5,770 nt of DNA from an uncultured Selenomonadaceae bacterium (GCA_905235425.1 CAJOKY010000253.1:1-5770), one strand, 5' to 3'. Positions 1 through 5,006 are shown, counted from the first letter of the stretch. Numbers and translations: made by a program. Notes: generated by a model from the sequence alone, not told the origin.

Positions 1-134
1 TTCGTCGTGCCTATGCGATTAAAAATTTCCTCAATGATACCGTCTTCGTCATTTTGAGAATAAACTTTGAAACCGTAACGTTCAAGTGCCTTTTCATTTT
101 CTAAGCGCTTTTCGGCAAGAAGTTCATACGCCAT
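1..134 (-). CDS. N-terminal fragment of a methyltransferase-like protein (runs off left edge)
   Basis: The gene reads leftward and leaves the window, so only about 44 codons from the ATG at 134-132 are visible. The peptide begins MAYELLAEKRLENEKALER, then carries YGFKVYSQNDEDGIIEEIF and NRIGTT. A 'SQN/G-EDGII-x-IF-x-x-IG' stretch is, from memory, typical of the N-terminus of a SAM-methyltransferase-like (FkbM-like) family found in surface-polysaccharide clusters. The fold motifs would lie beyond the edge, so the function is tentative. Reading frame and composition look genuinely coding. The true start is uncertain. The ATG at 134 has only a G-run upstream, while a better start (ATG at 175-173 with AGGAG at 190-186) lies 41 nt upstream but out of frame, separated by the nine-G tract at 136-144. 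The gene follows acpS closely (about 23 nt from its stop to the upstream ATG), so cotranscription is likely. Confidence 0.7.
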   Translation of the reverse strand, partial: MAYELLAEKRLENEKALERYGFKVYSQNDEDGIIEEIFNRIGTT

Positions 135-135
135 A

Positions 136-144
136 CCCCCCCCC
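136..144 (-). repeat. Poly-G tract (G9 on the coding strand) at the start of the edge gene
   Basis: Nine uninterrupted C on the plus strand are nine G on the coding strand, one base upstream of the ATG at 134. From the upstream ATG (175) there are 31 nt, then the G-run, then one T before the downstream ATG. The two starts share a frame only if the run is 7, 10 or 13. With nine G the upstream start reads 24 codons and stops at TAG 103-101. With eight it stops at TGA after about 16 codons. With ten it would give a 15-residue extension (MIIEDILKSYRGGGM) joined to the gene body. Such tracts are known slippage hotspots in contingency genes. A sequencing miscount is the main alternative. Confidence 0.8.
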
Positions 145-172
145 TATAGGATTTTAATATATCTTCTATAAT

Positions 173-190
173 CATTTCGCAACATCTCCT
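173..190 (-). promoter_or_regulatory. Ribosome binding site and upstream ATG for the edge gene
   Basis: AGGAG at 190-186 lies 10 nt upstream of ATG at 175-173, just after the acpS stop at 201-199. It is the only canonical Shine-Dalgarno sequence in this gap. It therefore argues that translation of the edge gene normally begins here, even though in this sequence the frame is broken by the G9 tract. Confidence 0.55.
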
Positions 191-198
191 ATAAAAAA

Positions 199-564
199 TT
201 ACGTAAGCACTACAACCGCCGTTGCATACTCACGCGAATGACTTATTGATAAAAAAATTTCAGTGACGCCCTTTTCATCAGCTAATTTTTTTGTAGCGCC
301 GCTGATAAAAATTTCCGGCTTGCCTAAAGAATCGTTGCGCACCTCAACTTCTTGCAGTGCGGTAACAATGCCGGTACCCAGCGCCTTAAAAAAAGCCTCC
401 TTAGCGGCAAAACGTGCGGCGTAGGAGGCGGCGGAACTTTTTCCGCGACTTTCACAATATTTTATTTCTGTTTCGGTGAAGACACGCCGCGTAAAATGTT
501 CACTTGCTACTGCACGGCGTACACGTTCAATTTCTATAATGTCAGTTCCAATTCCGATAATCAT
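199..564 (-). CDS. acpS: Holo-[acyl-carrier-protein] synthase
   Basis: Transfers the 4'-phosphopantetheine group from coenzyme A to a serine of apo-acyl carrier protein, which activates it for fatty-acid synthesis. It is cytoplasmic, usually a trimer, and Mg-dependent. The 121-residue length is normal for the family. It opens with the classical MIIGIGTDIIEIERV, where D8 is a metal ligand. RFAAKEAFFKALGTG at about 51-65 holds the second ligand E56 and the lysine K60, and LSISHSREYATAVVVL (about 105-120) closes the fold. The conserved GIGTDI fixes the ATG at 564. No Shine-Dalgarno-like sequence precedes this ATG: the bases before it read CACTAATCCCTAAAAA and belong to the edge of a heptad array. 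It lies downstream of motB in the same direction and is probably expressed from the motAB transcript or a promoter I cannot see. The motif match makes the identification secure. Confidence 0.97.
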   Translation of the reverse strand: MIIGIGTDIIEIERVRRAVASEHFTRRVFTETEIKYCESRGKSSAASYAARFAAKEAFFKALGTGIVTALQEVEVRNDSLGKPEIFISGATKKLADEKGVTEIFLSISHSREYATAVVVLT

Positions 565-574
565 TTTTTAGGGA

Positions 575-645
575 TTAGTGAGTAGTGAGTAGTAAGTAGT
601 GAGTAGTTAAAACCTACTCTCTACAACCTGCCCTCTACAATCTAC
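575..645. repeat. Heptad foldback array A (between motB and acpS)
   Basis: Read on the plus strand, five GTAGNNN-type heptads (575-609: one TTAGTGA, then GTAGTGA, GTAGTAA, GTAGTGA, GTAGTTA) are followed by AAAC. Then come CTACNNN heptads (614-645: CTACTCT, CTACAAC, CTGCCCT, CTACAAT, CTAC). The two arms are complementary. The innermost stem pairs 596-606 with 614-624 with one mismatch and a 7-nt loop. The array covers almost the whole gap and overlaps the last codon and the TAG stop of motB (644-642). It could fold in the motB-acpS message, but no T-tract follows, so a standard terminator is unlikely. Confidence 0.85.
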
Positions 646-1439
646 TTTGCTACTAAGTCAACGTCACTCTTTGTATGGAGACCTTCATTTGGATTAAATG
701 AAAGTGTACGCGCAATTAAAATTTCTACGCGACGATTTTTTTGTTTATTTTCCGCCGTATCATTCGGCGCAATGGGTCTGTATTCGCCGTAGCCAATCGC
801 GGAAAATCGCGCGGGATTTAAATTTTCATTAATCGAGAGAAGGTATTTCATAAACGTCATGGCGCGGACGGAGCTTAATTCCCAGTTTGAAGGAAACTGC
901 GCGGTGCTGATTGGGTCTGTATCAGTATGACCGGAAATTAAAACGCGTTCAGGAACTGCCGCCAAAAGTCCCGCGACAACAGGTCCTATTCGCTGTGATT
1001 CGGGAACTAAATCAGCCGAGCCGGAAGGGAACAACGCCTTTTCTTTAATGCGAATCATCAAGCCTTCTTCTTCAAGTTGCGTTGAAAGTTGATCTTCCAA
1101 ATTATTTTGCTGAATGTAATTGTCAAGTTGTTCTTGAAGACTTTCAAGATTTTGATTTTCTTGAATGTACGCCGCATTACCCAAGTCCTCATCATTAGAC
1201 ATAAGTTCGCGTTGCGTGCTGACGTTGGGTCCCATTTTGTCGAAGAATGAAGGTCCGCCCATATTAAAAGCCGCAGTAAATGCCTGTGCCAACTGATTCA
1301 ATTTTGTTTGGTCTGTCTGCGAAATTGCAAACAACGCTATGAAAAGCGCCAGTAAAAGCGTCATTAAGTCCGAATACGGCAACAGCCAAGCTTCACTGGC
1401 TTCCTCTTCGTGTTTTTTACCGCGTTTCTTTTTCGCCAA
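642..1439 (-). CDS. motB: Flagellar motor stator protein MotB
   Basis: Peptidoglycan-anchored half of the MotA/MotB stator, which couples ion flow to flagellar rotation. The 265 residues show the expected order. A basic, charged cytoplasmic tail (KKKRGKKHEEEA) is followed by one transmembrane helix at about 19-40. That helix carries the ion-carrying aspartate D24 in the PYSDLMTLLLALFIALF context. A glutamine/glutamate-rich linker (about 80-125) follows. The OmpA-like peptidoglycan-binding domain (about 128-245) contains ISGHTDTDPI, NWELSSVRA and a C-terminal NRRVEI. The start is TTG at 1439-1437, supported by AAGGAAG eight bases upstream. It follows motA with a 76-nt gap filled by heptad array B, whereas motA and motB are often tightly coupled. 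The stop codon lies in array A. Whether the ion is H+ or Na+ cannot be settled by eye. Confidence 0.96.
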   Translation of the reverse strand: MAKKKRGKKHEEEASEAWLLPYSDLMTLLLALFIALFAISQTDQTKLNQLAQAFTAAFNMGGPSFFDKMGPNVSTQRELMSNDEDLGNAAYIQENQNLESLQEQLDNYIQQNNLEDQLSTQLEEEGLMIRIKEKALFPSGSADLVPESQRIGPVVAGLLAAVPERVLISGHTDTDPISTAQFPSNWELSSVRAMTFMKYLLSINENLNPARFSAIGYGEYRPIAPNDTAENKQKNRRVEILIARTLSFNPNEGLHTKSDVDLVAK

Positions 1440-1447
1440 TTAGTTCA

Positions 1448-1454
1448 CTTCCTT
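1448..1454 (-). promoter_or_regulatory. Ribosome binding site of motB
   Basis: AAGGAAG on the minus strand lies 8 nt before the TTG at 1439. No ATG or GTG in the same frame lies between it and the conserved charged N-terminus, so it decides the TTG start. It abuts the end of heptad array B, so the site sits just outside the repeat. Confidence 0.7.
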
Positions 1455-1455
1455 T

Positions 1456-1514
1456 TTAGTAAGTAGTGAGTAGTTAGTAGTTAGTAGTGGTTACTAGTAA
1501 GTAGTGGTTACTAG
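1456..1514. repeat. Heptad array B with nested direct repeat and hairpin (between motA and motB)
   Basis: On the plus strand, five heptads (1456-1490: TTAGTAA, GTAGTGA, GTAGTTA, GTAGTTA, GTAGTGG) lead into a 15-nt direct repeat AGTAGTGGTTACTAG at 1483-1497 and 1500-1514, separated by two bases. The perfect palindrome TTACTAGTAA occupies 1491-1500. CTAGTAA (1494-1500) pairs with TTACTAG (1508-1514) across a 7-nt loop. This array uses the same GTAG unit as arrays A and C but lacks a full CTAC arm. It ends one base before the motA stop codon (1518-1516) and fills the gap to the motB ribosome binding site. Confidence 0.8.
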
Positions 1515-1515
1515 A

Positions 1516-2298
1516 TTATTCTCCCGATGCCGATTTAATTGCTTCGCGTTCTTTCTGCGGAATGAATACCATTAATTTTGCCTCAATCGCAGTAGGCGAA
1601 TCGCCCGCTTGCAATGACAAAATGCCTTCAATAATCATACGCTTGTAACCAATTTCAGACGCTGATTTTACTTTCAATTTGTTTGCAAAAGGCAACCAAA
1701 TAACGTAACCGGTAAAAATACCGAGAATCGTCGCAATAAACGCCGCCGATATAGCGTGACCGAGTTTATTAACGTCAGACAAGTCAGCAAGCGCCGCAAT
1801 AAGACCGACAACCGCGCCCAAAACGCCCAGTGTAGGTGCATATGTTCCTGCCTGCGTCAATATGGATCGTGCCTCTGAATGACGTTCTTCCATAACCGCC
1901 AATTCGGCGTCCAAAACGTCACTTACAAAGTCAGGATCCATGCCGTCAATAACCATGCCTAAGCCGTTGCGGAAAAACGGATCTTGAATTTCGCCTACGC
2001 GACTTTCAAGCGCCAATATTCCTTCACGACGTGCAACCTGTGACAGCTCAATAAATTTTTGCACCAATTCAACGTTACTGCCATGATCTTCCGCATGCAA
2101 CAAAATCTTAACAAGTTGCGGTAACTTTTTTACAACGTCCATAGGAAAGGCGTTTAACAAGCATGAAAACGTTCCGCCGATGATTATCAAGAACGCCGCA
2201 GGATTTGCCATTGACGAAAGCGGGGCGCCTTTTAAAATCATACCTACAAAAACCGAAATAAGTCCCGCGAAAATCCCTATAACAGTAGATTTTTCCAA
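1516..2298 (-). CDS. motA: Flagellar motor stator protein MotA
   Basis: Membrane half of the flagellar stator. It forms the ion channel with MotB and presses on FliG of the rotor. The 260 residues are close to Bacillus-type MotA. Hydrophobic segments lie at about 5-22, 33-50, 152-171 and 185-206, with a large cytoplasmic loop between the second and third. The loop carries VARREGILALESR, in which R90 and E98 match the charged residues that contact FliG in E. coli MotA. The conserved channel prolines are P155 in YAPTLGVLGAVVGL and P203 in WLPFANKL. The start is TTG at 2298-2296, preceded by GAGAGGG about 9 nt upstream. No better in-frame start lies between them. It is the first gene of the leftward set, with motB next. 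Confidence 0.96.
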   Translation of the reverse strand: MEKSTVIGIFAGLISVFVGMILKGAPLSSMANPAAFLIIIGGTFSCLLNAFPMDVVKKLPQLVKILLHAEDHGSNVELVQKFIELSQVARREGILALESRVGEIQDPFFRNGLGMVIDGMDPDFVSDVLDAELAVMEERHSEARSILTQAGTYAPTLGVLGAVVGLIAALADLSDVNKLGHAISAAFIATILGIFTGYVIWLPFANKLKVKSASEIGYKRMIIEGILSLQAGDSPTAIEAKLMVFIPQKEREAIKSASGE

Positions 2299-2384
2299 AA
2301 ACCAACACCCTCTCTCTTTGCTACTTAAATTTCTGTCACTTCTAAACTACCTGCATATTATGATGACTCTAAACATTGTTTCTT

Positions 2385-2413
2385 ATTTTACTATCCATTT
2401 ACAAATTATTCAA
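2385..2413 (-). promoter_or_regulatory. Candidate sigma-70-type promoter for motA
   Basis: On the minus strand, TTGAAT (2413-2408) and TAAAAT (2390-2385) are separated by 17 bp. This is a fair -35/-10 pair directed at motA, with a leader of roughly 80 nt. I looked for a flagellar sigma-28 pattern (TAAA, then a CCGATA-like box) and saw no convincing one. The surrounding DNA is A+T-rich, which raises the chance of a fortuitous match. Confidence 0.45.
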
Positions 2414-2470
2414 TGTTGAAATTTATTAAATCTAAAAAAATTTTTAAACGCCACCCGTATTAACTGCCGA

Positions 2471-2500
2471 TTGACTTTTTATTTTCTCAAACTGTATACT
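2471..2500 (+). promoter_or_regulatory. Candidate promoter for the metal-binding lipoprotein gene
   Basis: TTGACT (2471-2476) and TATACT (2495-2500) are 18 bp apart, about 35 nt before the GTG start. I saw no clear inverted repeat of the Zur or MntR type overlapping it, so metal-dependent regulation is not supported by what can be seen. The promoter is divergent from the candidate motA promoter at 2385-2413. The rest of the 2299-2534 spacer is A+T-rich with nothing else recognisable. Confidence 0.6.
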
Positions 2501-2516
2501 TATTTTTAAAATTTGT

Positions 2517-2523
2517 AAAGGAG
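2517..2523 (+). promoter_or_regulatory. Ribosome binding site of the metal-binding lipoprotein
   Basis: AAAGGAG lies 11 nt before GTG 2535. The lipoprotein signal begins directly at this codon (lysines at residues 3 and 4, then a hydrophobic core), so the GTG start is well supported. Confidence 0.75.
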
Positions 2524-2534
2524 TTGATTTTTTA

Positions 2535-3425
2535 GTGATTAAAAAATTTTTAAGCTACGCATTGATTCTATTCTTTACGCTGTCACTGACAGGTTGCGGC
2601 GAAAATAAAGCGTCCGATAAATTAAAAATCGTCACGTCGTTTTATCCGATTTATCTTGACGCGATTAACATTGCAGGTGACGTTGACGGCGTCGAAGTGA
2701 TAAACCTCACTAAGCCGCAAACAGGCTGCCTTCACGATTATCAACTGACTACCGAAGACATGAAGACGCTTGAAACTGCTGATATTTTTATCGTGAACGG
2801 TCTCGGTATGGAAAATTTTTTGGACAAGGTGACTTCTGCGCGGAAAAATTTAAAAATTATCGACGCATCAAAATCTGAAGATATTTACCTGCTTAAAGAC
2901 GGCGACGAAATTAATCCGCACGTATGGATGAGCGTCACTTACAATATGCATCAAGTCAAGGCGATAACTAAGCAACTTTGTGACGCCGATCCCGCCCATG
3001 CCGAGCAGTACAAAAAAAATGCGCTGGAATATCTCAATAAACTTTCTGCCCTGCGCGACGACATGCATTTTGCTCTTGATAACCTGCCGCATAAAGATAT
3101 TATCACTTTTCATGAAGCGTTCCCCTACTTCGCGGCAGAATTTAAATTAAATCTTATCGGCGTAATTGAACGTGAACCCGGTACCGAACCCACGCCGCAG
3201 GAGCTGACTGACAGCATTGCTAAGGTGAACGCCCTGCCGGTAAAAGTGCTTTTCGTCGAGCCGCAATATTCACCAAAAGCCGCTGATACCATTGCCCGTG
3301 AAACCGGCGCCACTATTTCTACGCTTGACCCCATTGTTACCGGCAACGCCACGCCCGACGCTAAGGACGACTACTTAATCAAAATGCGCGAAAATACAGA
3401 GACGCTTTTAAACACTTTGAAATAA
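2535..3425 (+). CDS. Zinc/manganese-type ABC transporter substrate-binding lipoprotein (ZnuA/TroA family)
   Basis: Captures a divalent metal, probably Zn or Mn, outside the cytoplasmic membrane and hands it to an ABC permease. The 296 residues start with a lipoprotein signal (MIKKFLSYALILFFTLSLTG, lipobox LTGC) whose modified cysteine would be C21. The family's metal ligands are visible: H67 in CLHDYQLT, H129 in NPHVWMS, H193 in FHEAFPYFA, and D265 in STLDPIV as the likely fourth. The EREPGTEPTPQEL stretch (about 212-224) is also typical of this cluster. The short loop before NPHVW lacks the histidine-rich insert of many ZnuA proteins, so metal choice is open. The start is GTG at 2535 with AAAGGAG 11 nt upstream. 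No permease or ATPase gene sits beside it, so its partners must be encoded elsewhere. Confidence 0.92.
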   Translation: MIKKFLSYALILFFTLSLTGCGENKASDKLKIVTSFYPIYLDAINIAGDVDGVEVINLTKPQTGCLHDYQLTTEDMKTLETADIFIVNGLGMENFLDKVTSARKNLKIIDASKSEDIYLLKDGDEINPHVWMSVTYNMHQVKAITKQLCDADPAHAEQYKKNALEYLNKLSALRDDMHFALDNLPHKDIITFHEAFPYFAAEFKLNLIGVIEREPGTEPTPQELTDSIAKVNALPVKVLFVEPQYSPKAADTIARETGATISTLDPIVTGNATPDAKDDYLIKMRENTETLLNTLK

Positions 3426-3460
3426 TCCGCGCAGATTTACGCATCACGGAAAAATTTTTG

Positions 3461-3490
3461 TTGACAATAGATTAATCACTCAACTAAAAT
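3461..3490 (+). promoter_or_regulatory. Candidate promoter for the MATE gene
   Basis: A perfect -35 TTGACA (3461-3466) and TAAAAT (3485-3490) are 18 bp apart. Transcription would begin near 3497, leaving a leader of about 30 nt before ATG 3526. The promoter overlaps the left arm of the hairpin at 3475-3518, so the same bases would serve as upstream terminator stem and promoter spacer. Confidence 0.6.
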
Positions 3491-3518
3491 TACAAAAAAG
3501 GTTGGGTGATATTTTTTT
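3475..3518 (+). terminator. Terminator-like hairpin after the lipoprotein gene
   Basis: ATCACTCAAC (3475-3484) pairs with GTTGGGTGAT (3501-3510) as a 10-bp stem with one G-U pair and a 16-nt A-rich loop. It is followed by A and seven T (3512-3518). This looks like a rho-independent terminator about 50 nt after the lipoprotein stop, although the loop is long and the stem modest. The same inverted repeat straddles the MATE promoter's -10 box, so it could instead be a regulatory site. It also covers the only purine-rich sequence (GGGTGA) available as a ribosome binding site for MATE. Confidence 0.5.
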
Positions 3519-3525
3519 GTAAATT

Positions 3526-4890
3526 ATGGACGAACAGAAAAAAAGCGCTGTAAAAGATTTAACAGAAGGCGAACCGGCTAAATTAATTTTCTACTTTACT
3601 CTGCCGCTTTTGGCAGGCAATGTCTTTCAACAACTCTTCGGCTTTGTCGATACGCTGATTGTAGGCAGATTTTTAGGCGTTGAGGCATTGGCGGCGGTAG
3701 GCTGTACCGGTCCGATGATGTTTTTAATGCTCGGATTCGTTATGGGCATGACAAGCGGCTTTTCCATTTACACGGGACAGCGTTTCGGCGCGAAGGATTT
3801 TGACGGCATTCGCTACAGTACCCTTTGCTGTATCGTGCTGTCATTAATCTCGTCGATACTGCTTTCAATTTTCGGCGTGACTTTTTGTTATGAACTGCTG
3901 ATACTTATGCAAACCCCGCTTGAAATTATAGACGGCGCTTACCAATTCATTGTCATTATTTACGGCGGCGTTATCGGTTTCATCATGCTTCAAATGCAGT
4001 CAAATTTACTGCGTGCACTCGGTGATAGCAAGATGCCTACCGTTTTTCAAGCCGTCACGCTGTCAATTAATATTTTGTTTGAACCAATCGCGATAATCGG
4101 TCTTGATTTAGGTATACCCGGCGCGGCAGGTGCTACTATCGCCTCTCTGATTATCGGCAATATAATTTGTTTCGTCTACATTCTGAAAAAAGTCCCTATC
4201 CTGCATGTACGACGCGAAGATTTTAAATTCGACAAAAAAATTATTTGGGAACATTTGCGAATCGGCGTACCTATGGGCTTTCAAACGTCCATAATCGCAA
4301 TAGGCGCTCTCGTACTGCAAATGGCGCTTAACGGCTTAGGTCCCATTGCAGTGGCTTCTTTCGCGGCGGCTCATCGTGTCGACGGTATCGCCGTTATGCC
4401 TATGATGTCTTTCGGCGTTGCTATTTCCGCATTCACCGCGCAGAATTTCGGCGCTCAAAAATTTGCACGTATCAATGAAGGCGTCAAAAAATGTATTTGG
4501 ATGTCGTGTTCATTCAGCATTGCCGTTGCCGTTTTCAACGTGTTTTTTGGAGGTGATTTAATTGAGATTTTCGTAGGCGCTGAACAGACGCAGGTCATTG
4601 ATTACGGACGCTTGTTTCTGATTGTAAACGGCGGCTTTTACTGGGTACTGTCTCTGCTGTTTATTTTCAGATTTACACTTCAAGGCTTAGGTGAAAGTGT
4701 CGTACCGACCATTGCCGGCGGCGTGGAATTGGTTATGCGTGTTTTGGCGGCAATTTTCTTGGTTGAGTATTGGGGATATTTCGGCGCTTGCTTGGCTGCT
4801 CCGCTTGCATGGGTAGGCGCTTGCATTCCGCTTGCCGTTGCATTTATGATTGTTCGCAAGCGGCTCATGAAACTTTATACTGATGAATAG
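3526..4890 (+). CDS. MATE-family multidrug/cation efflux transporter
   Basis: Inner-membrane antiporter that exports drugs or metabolites in exchange for Na+ or H+. The substrate is unknown. The 454 residues fit the family, with about twelve hydrophobic segments and two related halves. The N-half has the usual opening PLLAGNVFQQLFGFVDTLIVGRFLG (about 27-51), GQRFGAKD (84-91) and LLRALGDSKMPT (161-172). The C-half repeats these as AQNFGAQKF (305-313) and TLQGLGESVVPT (384-395), the internal symmetry expected of MATE proteins. The start is ATG at 3526. An in-frame TAA at 3520-3522 excludes an upstream start. The nearest purine-rich site (GGGTGA, 3504-3509) is about 16 nt away, an unusually long spacing. 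The gene ends at TAG 4888-4890, directly abutting heptad array C. Confidence 0.95.
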   Translation: MDEQKKSAVKDLTEGEPAKLIFYFTLPLLAGNVFQQLFGFVDTLIVGRFLGVEALAAVGCTGPMMFLMLGFVMGMTSGFSIYTGQRFGAKDFDGIRYSTLCCIVLSLISSILLSIFGVTFCYELLILMQTPLEIIDGAYQFIVIIYGGVIGFIMLQMQSNLLRALGDSKMPTVFQAVTLSINILFEPIAIIGLDLGIPGAAGATIASLIIGNIICFVYILKKVPILHVRREDFKFDKKIIWEHLRIGVPMGFQTSIIAIGALVLQMALNGLGPIAVASFAAAHRVDGIAVMPMMSFGVAISAFTAQNFGAQKFARINEGVKKCIWMSCSFSIAVAVFNVFFGGDLIEIFVGAEQTQVIDYGRLFLIVNGGFYWVLSLLFIFRFTLQGLGESVVPTIAGGVELVMRVLAAIFLVEYWGYFGACLAAPLAWVGACIPLAVAFMIVRKRLMKLYTDE

Positions 4891-5006
4891 ATTGTAGAGA
4901 GTAGAGAGTAGAGAGTAGAAAGTAGAAGGTAGAAAGTAGAAGGTAGAAAATAGAAAGTAAATCTACCCCCTACCTCCTACAATCTACCCTCTACCTCCTA
5001 CCCCCT
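4891..5006. repeat. Heptad foldback array C (between MATE and nitroreductase genes)
   Basis: From 4894 there are eight consecutive GTAGNNN heptads and one ATAGAAA (4894-4956): GTAGAGA three times, then alternating GTAGAAA and GTAGAAG. A 6-nt junction GTAAAT (4957-4962) follows. Six CTACNNN heptads then run 4963-5004: CTACCCC, CTACCTC, CTACAAT, CTACCCT, CTACCTC, CTACCCC. Period 7 is kept across both arms. The arms are largely complementary: for example, GTAGAAGGTAG (4936-4946) could pair with CTACCTCCTAC (4970-4980) with one mismatch. The array begins directly after the MATE stop codon and ends just before the ribosome binding site of the next gene. No protein is encoded. It could act as a stable mRNA hairpin between the genes. 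Confidence 0.9.

Noticed and set aside
352..585. Plus-strand open frame of 77 codons opposite acpS
   Set aside because: It lies antisense to a confidently identified acpS, has low-complexity composition and no recognisable motif.
614..645. Classical intrinsic terminator after motB
   Set aside because: The foldback is A+T-rich with mismatches, and neither strand has a T-tract directly after a G+C-rich stem.
2108..2308. Minus-strand frame overlapping the motA N-terminus
   Set aside because: It is in another frame of the motA coding sequence; motA's conserved N-terminus and ribosome site account for this DNA.
2180..2419. Plus-strand open frame across the motA start
   Set aside because: It is antisense to motA, then runs into A+T-rich spacer, with no good ribosome site or family pattern.
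2414..2534. Zur or MntR operator before the metal-binding lipoprotein
   Set aside because: I found no convincing inverted repeat of either type; A/T runs such as AAAAAAATTTTT are weak self-complementary sequence only.
4891..5006. CRISPR array
   Set aside because: The unit is only 7 bp with no unique spacers, and no cas genes are seen.
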